A stretch of 64,000 nucleotides of DNA from Halorubrum sp. BOL3-1. GTDB taxonomy: Archaea; Halobacteriota; Halobacteria; Halobacteriales; Haloferacaceae. The translations under genes were made by a program, and so were the position numbers. The DNA lies in the NCBI RefSeq assembly GCF_004114375.1, contig NZ_CP034692.1, forward strand, positions 1,674,001 through 1,738,000, written 5' to 3'. Positions within the stretch are counted from its first letter, which is position 1. Each line of letters starts with the position of its first letter. Below the pieces are notes generated by a model. That model was not told where the DNA came from. It was given only the letters and a program-made list of their open reading frames with translations, and did not search any database. Below are positions 43,368 to 51,793 of the stretch, piece after piece.

Positions 43368-43673
43368 ATGAGCGAACCACAGATCACCCTGTACCGGCTC
43401 CAGGCGTGTCCGTTCTGCGAGCGCGTGGTCCGGACGCTGAACGAGCTGGACTTGGAGTACCGCTCCCGGTACGTCGAGCCGATGCACTCCGAGCGCAACG
43501 TCGTCAAGCGCGTCTCCGGCGCCCGGAGCGTCCCGGCGATCGTCGACCGCGAGACCGGCGTCACCATGTCCGAGAGCGCCAACATCGTCGAGTACCTCAA
43601 CGGGACGTACGGGAAGGCGGCGACCGACGGCGGCCGCGTCGACGGCGACGCCGCGACCGAGGGAGGTGCCTGA
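43368..43673 (+). CDS. Glutaredoxin / GST N-terminal-domain protein
   Basis: 101 aa. Thioredoxin fold with active site ACPFCERV at residues 13-20 (CPFC), SVPAIVD (cis-proline) and ESANIVEYL, the GST-type helix. Could reduce disulphides using a haloarchaeal thiol (gamma-glutamylcysteine). Followed after a 1-nt gap by the redoxin-fold gene, so the two form an operon. Confidence 0.88.
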   Translation: MSEPQITLYRLQACPFCERVVRTLNELDLEYRSRYVEPMHSERNVVKRVSGARSVPAIVDRETGVTMSESANIVEYLNGTYGKAATDGGRVDGDAATEGGA

Positions 43674-43674
43674 G

Positions 43675-44184
43675 ATGCCCGACTTCGACGTCGTCTCTCT
43701 GCCCGAGACGGACTACGTGGCGGCGGGCGAGATCGCGCCCGAGTTCACGCGCCCGCTCGTGAACGAAGAGTACTGGGAGGACCGCGCGCTCTCCGACGTC
43801 GTCGACGGGCCGACGCTCCTGTTGTTCCACCCCATGGACGGCGCGTTCCAGGGGACGTACCTCTACAACACGGTCGACGACCACGGCTGGAGCGACGACG
43901 TCGACGTCCTCGGCGTCTCCGTCTCGACGCCGTACTCCCACAAGCGGCTCCTCGCTGACCGCGGCGACGGCGTCCGGATCTTCTCGGACCCGAGCGCGAG
44001 CGTCATCGAGGAGTACGGTCTCGCGCACGACATCGACGGCATGACCGGGGTCACGGAGAGCCGCCCGGCCGTGTTCCTGCTGGACGCCGACCGCACCGTC
44101 GAGTACGCGTGGGTCGCGAACGAACACCCCGCGTTCCCCGACGCCGAGGCGATCGACGACGCGGTCACCGACCTCGTCGACTGA
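43675..44184 (+). CDS. Peroxiredoxin-fold protein lacking all cysteines
   Basis: 169 aa from ATG 43675 (MPDFDVVSLPETD). The fold is of the redoxin/AhpC type: IAPEFTRPLVNEEYW, TLLLFHPMDGAFQGTYLY, DVDVLGVSVSTPYSHKRLLAD, FSDPSASVIEEYGLA and SRPAVFLLDADRTVEYAW. The peroxidatic cysteine expected after FxPxxFT is absent, and no cysteine occurs anywhere. A thiol-peroxidase role is thus unlikely in the usual form. It is paired with a CPFC glutaredoxin-like protein, which may supply the redox residues. Family members in haloarchaea are annotated redoxin-domain proteins. Confidence 0.82.
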   Translation: MPDFDVVSLPETDYVAAGEIAPEFTRPLVNEEYWEDRALSDVVDGPTLLLFHPMDGAFQGTYLYNTVDDHGWSDDVDVLGVSVSTPYSHKRLLADRGDGVRIFSDPSASVIEEYGLAHDIDGMTGVTESRPAVFLLDADRTVEYAWVANEHPAFPDAEAIDDAVTDLVD

Positions 44185-44238
44185 TTCGAGAGCCGCACGC
44201 TCGTCACCCTTTTTCAACTCGGCGCCGAACGGACGCGC

Positions 44239-44868
44239 GTGACCGCCGACACGAGCGACGACCGACCGGACCGATCCGAGGAACTGCGCGCGGCGGCTGC
44301 CGCCGTCGACCGCGGCGACCTCGTCGTCTACCCGACCGAGACGGTGTACGGGCTGGGAGCGGACGCGCTCGACTCCGCCGCCGTCGAGCGCGTCTTCGAA
44401 CTGAAGGGACGCGACCGCGACAATCCGCTCTCTCTCGGCGTCGCGAGCGTCGACGACGCGCTCCGGTACACCCGACCGACGGAATTGGCCGTCACGTTCG
44501 CGCGGGCGTTCCTCCCCGGTCCCGTGACCGTCGTCGTCGAGCGCGACGACCGGGTACCGGACGCGCTCACCGCCGGGCGCGACCGGGTCGGGATCCGGGT
44601 GCCGGACCACGACCTCGCGCGGGCGCTCGTCAGCGAGACGGGACCGATCACCGCGACGAGCGCCAACGTCTCCGGAACGGGAAGCGTCACCCGCCTCGAC
44701 GACCTCGGTGACCGGATCCGCGAGGGGGTCGCCGCCGTGATCGACGACGGAGCCGCACCCGGCACGGAGAGCACGGTCGTCGACCCCGAGTCCGGGACGA
44801 TCCACCGCCGCGGCGCGATGGCCGGCGCCATCGAGGCGTGGCTGGCGGACCCGCCGGTAGACGAGTAG
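44239..44868 (+). CDS. L-threonylcarbamoyladenylate synthase (Sua5/YciO/YrdC)
   Basis: 209 aa from GTG 44239 (MTADTSDDRPDRSEEL). YrdC-domain motifs: VVYPTETVYGLGADAL, KGRDRDNPLSLGV (nucleotide-binding lysine-rich loop) and ITATSANVSGTGSV. Makes threonylcarbamoyl-AMP for the t6A37 tRNA modification with KEOPS. The length fits the TsaC/YrdC short form, without a full C-terminal Sua5 domain. Confidence 0.92.
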   Translation: MTADTSDDRPDRSEELRAAAAAVDRGDLVVYPTETVYGLGADALDSAAVERVFELKGRDRDNPLSLGVASVDDALRYTRPTELAVTFARAFLPGPVTVVVERDDRVPDALTAGRDRVGIRVPDHDLARALVSETGPITATSANVSGTGSVTRLDDLGDRIREGVAAVIDDGAAPGTESTVVDPESGTIHRRGAMAGAIEAWLADPPVDE

Positions 44869-44909
44869 AAAGAGCCGTTACGCGTCGAAAACGAGAGGTT
44901 CGCAGCCGG

Positions 44910-45176
44910 TCAGACCGACAGCTCGCCCTTCGCTTTGATCACGTCGAGCTCCTCGGCGTCGACGGTCTCGACGTCGAGCCAGTGGGGGACGTACTCGCGT
45001 TTGTCGTAGGTCTCGCGCTCGTCTTCGGTGCCGACGGTACACCAGAGCTGCGGCTCGTCCGGCCCGTGCCAGCCGCCCTGAACGTTGATTCCGAAACAGA
45101 CCAACTCCTCGCCGTCGTGCTCGATCACCGCGTCCTTCCGTATGTCGAGGTCGCCGCGAACGATGAGGTGTTGCAT
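44910..45176 (-). CDS. Small conserved haloarchaeal protein (HAH_0734-like, 88 aa)
   Basis: MQHLIVRGDLDIRKDAVIEH begins a compact soluble protein with two Cys (LVCFGINVQGGWHGPDEPQLWCTVG) and an acidic end. Family name HAH_0734 is recalled; function unknown. Convergent with the Sua5 gene and upstream of ABCE1 on the opposite side, all minus strand. Confidence 0.8.
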   Translation of the reverse strand: MQHLIVRGDLDIRKDAVIEHDGEELVCFGINVQGGWHGPDEPQLWCTVGTEDERETYDKREYVPHWLDVETVDAEELDVIKAKGELSV

Positions 45177-45269
45177 GCTCTGTGGTTCGCCTGTTCCGGG
45201 CTTAATCGCTTCGGTAGCGCGGATTGGTGGTCGAAAGCGGATGCGGGACGATACGGCGAGGGGACGGCA

Positions 45270-47090
45270 TTAGCTGGAGTAGTAGTACTCGCCGTCGCGC
45301 TTCTGCTGGCTGTCGAGCTGCGACCCCGGCTTGTTGATCCGGGGGCGCCCGGTGCGCTCGTCCCGCCGGAAGGTGATATCGAGGTCGGCGAGGAACTCGT
45401 TCATTCCGGCGCGCATCTCCTGGGGCGGGGCGGCGCGGCCGCGGTCGGCCGGCTCGCCGTCGAACACCATCAGGCGGTCCGCCAAGAGGTCGATCATGTA
45501 GATGTCGTGGTCGATCACCATCACCGTCGCGTCGTGGTTCTCGGCGTACCGCCGGATCGCGGTCGTCGCCCGCACGCGCTGTTCCACGTCGAGGTGCGCC
45601 GACGGCTCGTCGAGCAGGTACAGGTCGGCCTCGTCCGAGAGACACGCCGCGATCGCGACGCGCTGGCGCTCGCCGCCCGAGAGGTCCGAGAGGTTCTGTT
45701 CCATCACCCGCTCGAGCTGGAGGGGTTGGGCGACCTCGGTGTTCCAGTACGAGGAGCCGAACTCATCGGTGATCGAAGAGAGGAACGCGTCGACGCGCAT
45801 CGGCTGGTCGATGTCGATGTACTGCGGCTTGTAGGAGATGTCGAGCGCGAAGTCGAGTTCGCCCTCGTCGGGTTCCAGGTCGCCGGTGAACAGCTCCGCG
45901 AGCGTCGACTTCCCGATCCCGTTGGGGCCGACGACCCCAAGTACCTCGGAGCGGTTGATCGCGCCGCCCTCGACGTGGAGTTCGAACTCCCCGTCGCCGT
46001 ACGACTTCGTCAGGTCGGGGTACTCGACCAGCGTCTCGCTCCGCGAGGCGACTCGCGGGGCGTGTTCCTCGAAGGTGATCGCGGACGGCCGGATCCGCAT
46101 GTTCTCGTTGCCGAGATACCCCTTCAGGTACTCGTTGATCCCGTTGCGGACCGATTTCGGATCGGTGATGACCCCGTATGCGCCCGGCTCCCCGTACGCG
46201 ACGTGGAGGGTGTCCGCGAGGAGGTCCAGAATGGCGAGGTCGTGTTCGACGACGAGCATCGACCGGTCCGCCGAGTCGTCGTCCGCGAGTTCGCGGATGA
46301 GCCGGGCGACGACCATCCGCTGGCCGATGTCGAGGTACGGCGTGATCTCGTCGAGGAAGTAGAAGTCGGCGTCGCGCGCGAGACACGCCGCGATCGCGAC
46401 GCGCTGGAGCTCCCCACCGGAGATGGAGTCGATGTCCTGATCCATCACCGGGCGGATGTTGAGCCGGTCGACGAGGGAGTCGAGCGCGCCGCGCTCGTCG
46501 GTGCGCTCCAGCAGCTCCCGAGTGTTGCCGTCGAACCGGTTCGGGATCTGGTCGACGTACTGGGGCTTGCGCGCGACCGTCACGTCGCCCTCCTTCAGCG
46601 ATTCGAGGTAGTTCTGGAGTCCGGTACCGCGGAAGCGGTCAAGCACGCGTTCCCAGTCGCCGTCGGCCGCGTGGTCTCCGAGGTTGGGGACCATCTCGCC
46701 GGCGAGCGCGTGGACGGCGGTCGATTTCCCGATCCCGTTCGGACCGAGGATACCCGTGACGCTGCCCGGCTCCGGCGTCGGGAGCCCGTACAGCGAGAAC
46801 GCGTTGTCGCCGTAGCGGTGGACCGGGTCGTCGTCGAGTTCGGAGGGCAGGTTGATGATCTCGATCGCGTCGAACGGACAGGAGTTGACGCAGATGCCGC
46901 AGGTCTCGCCCAGGCAGATCTCCTCGGAGATGTGGATCTGCTCCGGGTCGCCCTCCTCCGCGTCCTCGCCCCGCTTCGTGATACACTCCTTGCCCGTCCG
47001 GTTAGGCGGGCAGTCCTTCATACACTCGTAGTTACAGCGGTCGGGTTGACACCGTTCGAGGTCGACGACCGCGATGCTGTCGTCGGCCAT
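45270..47090 (-). CDS. Ribosome recycling/biogenesis ATPase ABCE1 (Rli1)
   Basis: 606 aa. N-terminal Fe-S domain with CNYECMKDCPPNRTGKECI and CLGETCGICVNSCPFDA, two nucleotide-binding domains: Walker A GPNGIGKSTAVHALAG and GPNGIGKSTLAELFTG, signatures ISGGELQRVAIAACLA and LSGGERQRVAIAACLS, Walker B with LDEITPYLD and LDEPSAHLD. Splits ribosomes after termination. The ATG is preceded by the EMC6-like gene, 1 nt apart on the same strand. Confidence 0.97.
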   Translation of the reverse strand: MADDSIAVVDLERCQPDRCNYECMKDCPPNRTGKECITKRGEDAEEGDPEQIHISEEICLGETCGICVNSCPFDAIEIINLPSELDDDPVHRYGDNAFSLYGLPTPEPGSVTGILGPNGIGKSTAVHALAGEMVPNLGDHAADGDWERVLDRFRGTGLQNYLESLKEGDVTVARKPQYVDQIPNRFDGNTRELLERTDERGALDSLVDRLNIRPVMDQDIDSISGGELQRVAIAACLARDADFYFLDEITPYLDIGQRMVVARLIRELADDDSADRSMLVVEHDLAILDLLADTLHVAYGEPGAYGVITDPKSVRNGINEYLKGYLGNENMRIRPSAITFEEHAPRVASRSETLVEYPDLTKSYGDGEFELHVEGGAINRSEVLGVVGPNGIGKSTLAELFTGDLEPDEGELDFALDISYKPQYIDIDQPMRVDAFLSSITDEFGSSYWNTEVAQPLQLERVMEQNLSDLSGGERQRVAIAACLSDEADLYLLDEPSAHLDVEQRVRATTAIRRYAENHDATVMVIDHDIYMIDLLADRLMVFDGEPADRGRAAPPQEMRAGMNEFLADLDITFRRDERTGRPRINKPGSQLDSQQKRDGEYYYSS

Positions 47091-47091
47091 G

Positions 47092-47400
47092 TCAGACCCC
47101 CAGGTCGACGGCGGACGTCAGCAGCACGGTGTAGCTGATGAACCAGAGGGTGAACGTGAGAAACGCCACGTAGAGGTTGTCCTTGATGCCGAGGTCACCG
47201 ACGCCGACCGCCTTGAACACCGGGTACTGGGCGATGACGAACGCCCCCAACACGAAGACCGCGGTAGTGCTCGCGGCGGCGGCGGGGTCGGTCCCGACGT
47301 AGACGGCCGAGACGACGCCGGCGGCGATGCCGGCGAGACAGCAGATGGTCGTGACGACCACGCCACGGGCGTGGTCGGACAGGCCCGAATCGTCGCTCAT
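47092..47400 (-). CDS. EMC6-like archaeal membrane protein
   Basis: 102 aa, three helices (about residues 12-34, 40-62 and 76-98). GIAAGVVSAVYVG and NLYVAFLTFTLWFISYTVLLTS match the archaeal EMC6-like family. Possible role in membrane protein insertion, inferred from the name-giving eukaryotic EMC subunit. First gene before ABCE1 on the same transcript; ABCE1 begins 1 nt downstream of its stop. Confidence 0.85.
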   Translation of the reverse strand: MSDDSGLSDHARGVVVTTICCLAGIAAGVVSAVYVGTDPAAAASTTAVFVLGAFVIAQYPVFKAVGVGDLGIKDNLYVAFLTFTLWFISYTVLLTSAVDLGV

Positions 47401-47543
47401 GCCTTCGGATCCGCGAGCGCCCGTGAAAAACCGTTCGTTCCGGCCGTCACCCGGGGGTTACGACGGGCCGACTCCGGGGGAAACGCTACCTCGCCCGTCC
47501 GGCGCGCGCCGTCGCGGCCGGGGCGCGCGCGAGCCGAATCGCT

Positions 47544-47559
47544 GACTGACTGGTCAGTC
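47544..47559. promoter_or_regulatory. Palindrome GACTGACTGGTCAGTC, TetR-type operator candidate
   Basis: 7-bp perfect arms GACTGAC and GTCAGTC around TG, in the 284-nt divergent gap between the EMC6-like and winged-helix genes. The pattern resembles TetR-family operators. No TetR gene is in the window. Other content of the gap: poly-A/poly-T patches near 47565-47600 and a TATA-like CATTTATGAG at 47654-47663 before the winged-helix gene. Confidence 0.5.
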
Positions 47560-47684
47560 CGGCGGGCAAAAAGGAGAAAAAACAGCCGGTTTTGATCGCA
47601 AAATGCGGGAGATATATCCGATAAACGGCGTTTCGGCGGGGGTGCTGCATCAACATTTATGAGCGTGTGCGGTTTCGAATCGTA

Positions 47685-47969
47685 ATGATGGAAGGAACCC
47701 AAACGGAGGGCCTCGACGACCTCCCGCCGAGCGCCAAACTCGTTTTCAAGGTGCTCGAGTACAACGGACCGCTGACCCAGAAGGGGGTCGTCCAGGAGTC
47801 GATGCTGTCGGCCCGAACCGTCCGATACGCGCTCGAACGGTTGGAAGGGATCGACGTCGTCGACGAGGACGTCTACTTCGCGGACGCCAGACAGAACCTC
47901 TACAAACTCACGGAGCCGGCACAGGAGTTCACGACCGACGAGAGCGAAGCCTCCTGTACCGCCGACTGA
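47685..47969 (+). CDS. Small winged-helix regulator (MarR/TrmB-like)
   Basis: 94 aa from ATG 47685 (MMEGTQTEGLDD; the next codon is also ATG). LPPSAKLVFKVLEYNGPLTQKGVVQESMLSARTVRYALERL is a winged HTH (two segments), with VDEDVYFADARQNLYKL as the wing. DNA-binding, effector unknown; TATA-like box 22-31 nt upstream supports this start. Confidence 0.85.
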   Translation: MMEGTQTEGLDDLPPSAKLVFKVLEYNGPLTQKGVVQESMLSARTVRYALERLEGIDVVDEDVYFADARQNLYKLTEPAQEFTTDESEASCTAD

Positions 47970-48070
47970 CTCGCCGCCGTCGACCCGCTGGCGGGTTCGA
48001 TCTTCCGGTCCCCCGTACCGCCGGTCCGGAGCGGAACGCGTCGGTCACTCCGGACGCTCTGAACTATCAG

Positions 48071-48376
48071 TCACTCGGGGCGCTCTGAATCGCTCGCGCG
48101 CGCGCCGCGAACCGCCATCGCAATCGTGAGGGCGATTGCGACCGACAGCGCCGCCGTCACCGCCAACACGAACGCCAGCAGGAGGAACCAGACGTCCGGC
48201 CCGAACAGCGGGTACTCCCGCGCGTCTATCAGCGGCCCGAGCAGCTCCAGCGTCCGGACGAGGTACAACAGGACCGCGAGCAGCGCGCCGACCGCCGCCC
48301 CGACCCGAACGTTACGGTAGAAGGAAAGCGACTCCAACAGGACCAGCATCGGGGGTTTCGATGGCTCGTCGCTCAC
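48071..48376 (-). CDS. Hypothetical membrane protein (101 aa)
   Basis: Start GTG 48376 (MSDEPSKPPMLV), nine codons shorter than the longest reading, because the acidic start is typical. Two helices: about residues 26-45 (GAAVGALLAVLLYLVRTL) and 60-90 (VWFLLLAFVLAVTAALSV). Function unknown. Confidence 0.7.
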   Translation of the reverse strand: MSDEPSKPPMLVLLESLSFYRNVRVGAAVGALLAVLLYLVRTLELLGPLIDAREYPLFGPDVWFLLLAFVLAVTAALSVAIALTIAMAVRGARASDSERPE

Positions 48377-48514
48377 GGTAGAGCGTACGACCGGCGACCG
48401 CAAAGAGCCATCGGAACGTGCTGCGGAGCCGAACCGTCACGATCGAAACGGATGTACGAAGGCCTGACTGCGTTAGTGACAGCCGTCAAGTAGACCGGCG
48501 GAGAAACGTCGCGT

Positions 48515-49489
48515 ATGCCCGAAGTCGTGCTGTCGGCGTTCCCGATGATAGACCCGGAGACGTACCGCGAGGTCCTCGCCGGCGACGTCGACGAGCCGGT
48601 CGAGGTTGAGGTCGCGGAGCTGGGGTCGACCGAGCGGCTGATCGAGGCGACGGGCGGCGCCGACGCGGTCGTCACCGACATCAACACCCCCGTCACGGAG
48701 GCGGCGCTCGACGCCCTGGACCTCAGCGTGGTCGTCCGTTCAGCCGTCGGCGTAGACAACGTCGACGTCGCTGCGGCGGCGGAGCGGGGCGCCACCGTCA
48801 CCCGCGTCCCCGACTACTGTACCGAGGAGGTAGCGACCCACTCCGTCTCGCTGCTTTTCGCCTGCCTGCGCTCGCTGAAACCGTACGACGACGCGGTCGA
48901 CGGCGGCGGGTGGAGCTGGGAGACCGGCGCCCCGATCCGACGCGTGAGCGCGTCGACGATCGGACTGCTCTCGTTCGGTCCGATCGCTCGGCGGGCGGCC
49001 GAGCAGCTCGCCGGGTTCGGCGCCGACCTCGTCGCGTACGACCCGTTCGTCGACGCCGACGAGATGGCCGAGTACGACGTCGAAAAGGTCGATTTCGAGG
49101 GGCTGTTCGACTGCGCCGACCACGTCGGCGTCTACGCGCCCCTGACGGACGCGACGCGGGGAATCGTCGACGCGGACGCGCTGGCGCGGCTGCGCGAGGA
49201 CTCGGTCCTCGTCAACGTGAGCCGCGGTCCGGTGGTCGACGCCGACGCCCTGCTCGACGCGCTGGAGGCGGACGGAATAAAGGCGGCCGGTCTCGACGTG
49301 CTCGGCGAGGAACCCCCGGAGGACGACCCGCTCGTCGGTCGCGACGACACGGTCGTCACGCCGCACGCGGCGTGGTACAGCGAGGAGGCCAGAGACGACC
49401 TGAACCGGAGCGGCGCGGCCGACGTGGCGGCCGTCCTCAACGGCGAGACCCCGGACGGCCGGGTCGACCCCGACGCCGACTGGCTGTAG
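48515..49489 (+). CDS. D-2-hydroxyacid dehydrogenase (CtBP/SerA-like)
   Basis: 324 aa NAD-dependent dehydrogenase fold. NAD site appears as STIGLLSFGPIARRAAEQL (GxxxFGxIA, CtBP-like), catalytic Arg in VNVSRGPVVDADALLDAL, Glu in GLDVLGEEPPEDDP and His in VVTPHAAWYSEEA. Acts on a 2-oxoacid/2-hydroxyacid pair or similar; the substrate cannot be told. Located alone, with no serine-pathway genes beside it. Confidence 0.9.
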   Translation: MPEVVLSAFPMIDPETYREVLAGDVDEPVEVEVAELGSTERLIEATGGADAVVTDINTPVTEAALDALDLSVVVRSAVGVDNVDVAAAAERGATVTRVPDYCTEEVATHSVSLLFACLRSLKPYDDAVDGGGWSWETGAPIRRVSASTIGLLSFGPIARRAAEQLAGFGADLVAYDPFVDADEMAEYDVEKVDFEGLFDCADHVGVYAPLTDATRGIVDADALARLREDSVLVNVSRGPVVDADALLDALEADGIKAAGLDVLGEEPPEDDPLVGRDDTVVTPHAAWYSEEARDDLNRSGAADVAAVLNGETPDGRVDPDADWL

Positions 49490-49520
49490 CGCTGCGGGTC
49501 GCGGAGGGAGAGACAACCGC

Positions 49521-50447
49521 CTACAGGCGGTCGAACGCGTCGAAGTCGTCGCCGTCGTCGGAGTCGTCTGACTCGTCGGAGAGCGAAGAGTCACCCCCGT
49601 CACCGCCGGGGTAGCTCGCGTCGAGCCCGGCGGCGAGACCGGGACCGAGGTCGTACGTGTCCCGGACCGTCTGCGCGAGGACGCCGTCGCGGTCGAAGAC
49701 GACGTAGACGGCGACGAACTCGTGTGCCGCGGGGCGCAACACGAACACCTCTCGCGGGTCACCGTCGCTCCGCGAGTCGTTCACGCGCGCGACGAGCGGC
49801 TCGATCGGAAGCCGTCCCGACCGGACCTCCGCGAAGGTGTCGCTTCCGGGGGCGTCCGCGAAGAGGTACAGCGCGCCGTTGGGGTCGCCGTCGTTCGATC
49901 GGGTCGTGATCGACCCGACCGGCTCGCCCGCGGCGCGGACCTGTTGCCAGGTCTCGACGGCCGCCTCGAACATCCCTTCAATCCCGTCCGCGAAGCGGAA
50001 CCGGGTCTCGCGGACGACCTCGACCTCGCGGAAGCGGGCGGAGCCGTCGGTCCACGCCAGCGTCGCGTCGACGACGAAGCCGGGGCGGAGCGCGTCGACG
50101 GCCTCCGCGAGATCGCCCTCGTACCCGTCGGCGGTCGCGTAGAGGGGGTCGTACCGGTCCGCGGCGTCCGGATCGGTCGAGTCGACCGGCTCGTCTGCGA
50201 GTTCGACGAGGACGAACTCCTCGGCGTCGACGGAATCGGCGGTCACGGCGGAGTCGGCGGTCACGGCGGAGTCGGCGGTCGCGGCGGAGTCGGCGGTCGC
50301 GGCGGAGTCGGCGGTCGCGGCGGAATCGGCGGTCGCGGCGGAATCGGCGGTCGCGGCGGAATCGGCGGTCGCGTCCGCGTCGTCGTCGATGTCCGGTCGC
50401 CGGCGGCGGTCGTGGACGCGGAACCGGCCGCTCGTCGTCGGGTCCAT
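49521..50447 (-). CDS. Haloarchaeal protein with TADSA repeats (DUF6663-like)
   Basis: 308 aa. Residues about 25-71 are eight near-identical six-residue units (TADSAA/TADSAV), encoded by the 18-bp tandem repeat at 50233-50376. The remainder is a soluble acidic domain, with EFVLVELADEPVDST, FVVDATLAWTDGSARF and FVLRPAAHEFVAVYVVFDRDG, and an acidic Asp/Ser tail. The family name is recalled (DUF6663). No function known. Divergent from the methyltransferase gene. Confidence 0.75.
   Translation of the reverse strand: MDPTTSGRFRVHDRRRRPDIDDDADATADSAATADSAATADSAATADSAATADSAATADSAVTADSAVTADSVDAEEFVLVELADEPVDSTDPDAADRYDPLYATADGYEGDLAEAVDALRPGFVVDATLAWTDGSARFREVEVVRETRFRFADGIEGMFEAAVETWQQVRAAGEPVGSITTRSNDGDPNGALYLFADAPGSDTFAEVRSGRLPIEPLVARVNDSRSDGDPREVFVLRPAAHEFVAVYVVFDRDGVLAQTVRDTYDLGPGLAAGLDASYPGGDGGDSSLSDESDDSDDGDDFDAFDRL
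50233..50376. repeat. 18-bp tandem repeat inside the DUF6663-like gene (8 units)
   Basis: Unit GARTCGGCGGTCRCGGCG repeated eight times with one or two base changes between copies. Because 18 is a multiple of 3, changes in copy number keep the frame and only alter the length of the TADSA linker. On the plus strand the tract reads as glycine-rich, which is incidental. Confidence 0.85.
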
Positions 50448-50560
50448 GTCCGAAGTTGGGACGGCGGGCAGAAAAGCCGGTCGGAAGCGGGACGACGGAG
50501 GGACCCAAATCGATCACGGATCCGTGTCGTTATGGGGCGGGCAACCCAATCAACCGGTAA

Positions 50561-51214
50561 ATGGGGATCCTCGAGGACAAGTCGAATGCCCGGCTCTTCT
50601 ACAAGTACCTCTCGAAGGTGTACGACCGGGTCAACCGTTTTAATTGGACCGAGGAGATGCGCGCAGAGGCGCTCTCGTGGCTGGATTTCGGTGACGACCC
50701 GAGAGTGCTCGACGTCGGCTGCGGTACCGGGTTCGGCACCGAGGGGCTGCTCGAACACGCCGACGACGTCCACGGTCTCGACCAGAGCGTCCACCAGATG
50801 GAGAAGGCGTTCGAGAAGTTCGGGAAGCGCGACCGGGTGAACTTCTACCGCGGCGACGCCGAGCGGCTCCCGTTCCGCGACGACGCCTTCGACGTGGTCT
50901 GGTCGTCCGGGTCGATCGAGTACTGGCCCAACCCGGTCGAGGGGCTTCGGGAACTCCGGCGAGTGGCGAAGCCCGGCGGACAGGTGCTCGTCGTCGGTCC
51001 CGACTACCCCCACAACCCGGTCCTCCAGCGGGTGGCCGACGCGATCATGCTGTTTTACGACGCCGACGAGGCCGACCGGATGTTCGAGGCGGCCGGCTAC
51101 GAGGCGTTCGAACACCACATCCAGCAAGCGACCCCGCAGAGTCCGCGGGCGATCACGACCGTCGCTCAGGTCCCCGGCGGCGACGAGGCGGACGACGCGG
51201 TCGACGACGAGTAA
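50561..51214 (+). CDS. Class I SAM-dependent methyltransferase (UbiE/MPBQ-like)
   Basis: 217 aa. SAM motif I VLDVGCGTGFGTEGLL, motif II region GDAERLPFRDDAFDVVWSSGSIEYWPNP, motif III PGGQVLVVGPDY. The C-terminal QRVADAIMLFYDADEADRMFEAAGYEA resembles the membrane-associated tail of MPBQ/MSBQ and haloarchaeal menaquinone methyltransferases, so a role in quinone methylation is plausible. ATG at 50561 sits about 30 nt after a TATA-like CGTTATGGGG. Confidence 0.88.
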   Translation: MGILEDKSNARLFYKYLSKVYDRVNRFNWTEEMRAEALSWLDFGDDPRVLDVGCGTGFGTEGLLEHADDVHGLDQSVHQMEKAFEKFGKRDRVNFYRGDAERLPFRDDAFDVVWSSGSIEYWPNPVEGLRELRRVAKPGGQVLVVGPDYPHNPVLQRVADAIMLFYDADEADRMFEAAGYEAFEHHIQQATPQSPRAITTVAQVPGGDEADDAVDDE

Positions 51215-51240
51215 CAGTCGACGCCGCCGCGAGCGCGCTC

Positions 51241-51717
51241 TCACCCCGACTCGGCGACCGTCTCCAGCGACGCGACCGGACGCCCGTCGACCGTGACCTC
51301 GACTGCCACCGTCCGGCCCGGCCCGAGCGTCGGGTCGTTTGTCCCGGCGACGCGGAACGTCGCCGTGTCACCGGCGCGCCACGTGTCGTCGCTGGCGGCG
51401 TTGAAGGGGCCGGTCGGTCCCGGGTGGAAGCCGGCCGCCGAGAAGAACGGGACCGGCGGCTGCTCGTCGAGCGGTTCACCGCCGACGCGGACGCGGACCG
51501 TCGCGGCCGCGACGTCGACCGGATCGCCGCCGCGGTGATAGATCGAGACGCGGTCATCAGTTACCGACAGCGACAGCATCGCAGACGGTGCCGGGTCGCT
51601 CGGAGCGTCGAGCGCCGCGGTCGCGACGCCGCCGGCCAACACGACGGTGATCGCGAGCAGCAGGACGCCCGCGACCGGCGCTATCCCTCGGTCGACGCGA
51701 TGAGCGGCTGGTGGCAC
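51241..51717 (-). CDS. Type IV pilin-like protein (class III signal peptide)
   Basis: 158 aa. N-terminus HRVDRGIAPVAGVLLLAITVVLAGGVATA is a type IV pilin signal (broken here: charged residues, then RG before IAPVAGVLL, followed by the hydrophobic helix), to be cleaved by the prepilin peptidase PibD near G11. The remainder is a small beta-rich extracellular head with one Gly/Pro-rich loop. Haloarchaeal DUF1628-type pilins look like this. No pilus motor gene is near. Confidence 0.8.
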   Translation of the reverse strand: MPPAAHRVDRGIAPVAGVLLLAITVVLAGGVATAALDAPSDPAPSAMLSLSVTDDRVSIYHRGGDPVDVAAATVRVRVGGEPLDEQPPVPFFSAAGFHPGPTGPFNAASDDTWRAGDTATFRVAGTNDPTLGPGRTVAVEVTVDGRPVASLETVAESG

Positions 51718-51793
51718 GGCGGTGCTGCGGCGGTTTCGGTGAAAAGGCTACGCAGTCTCGGAACCGTGTCGAGGGGAACGCGTTGCCGGCCGC

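Noticed and set aside
50233-50376. CRISPR-like repeat array
   Set aside because: Units are adjacent 18-bp tandem copies without spacers, and lie inside a coding frame.
49722-50840. Plus-strand frame with long Gly-Val-Gly-His repeats
   Set aside because: It is the antisense reading of the 18-bp repeat encoding TADSA units of the DUF6663-like gene.
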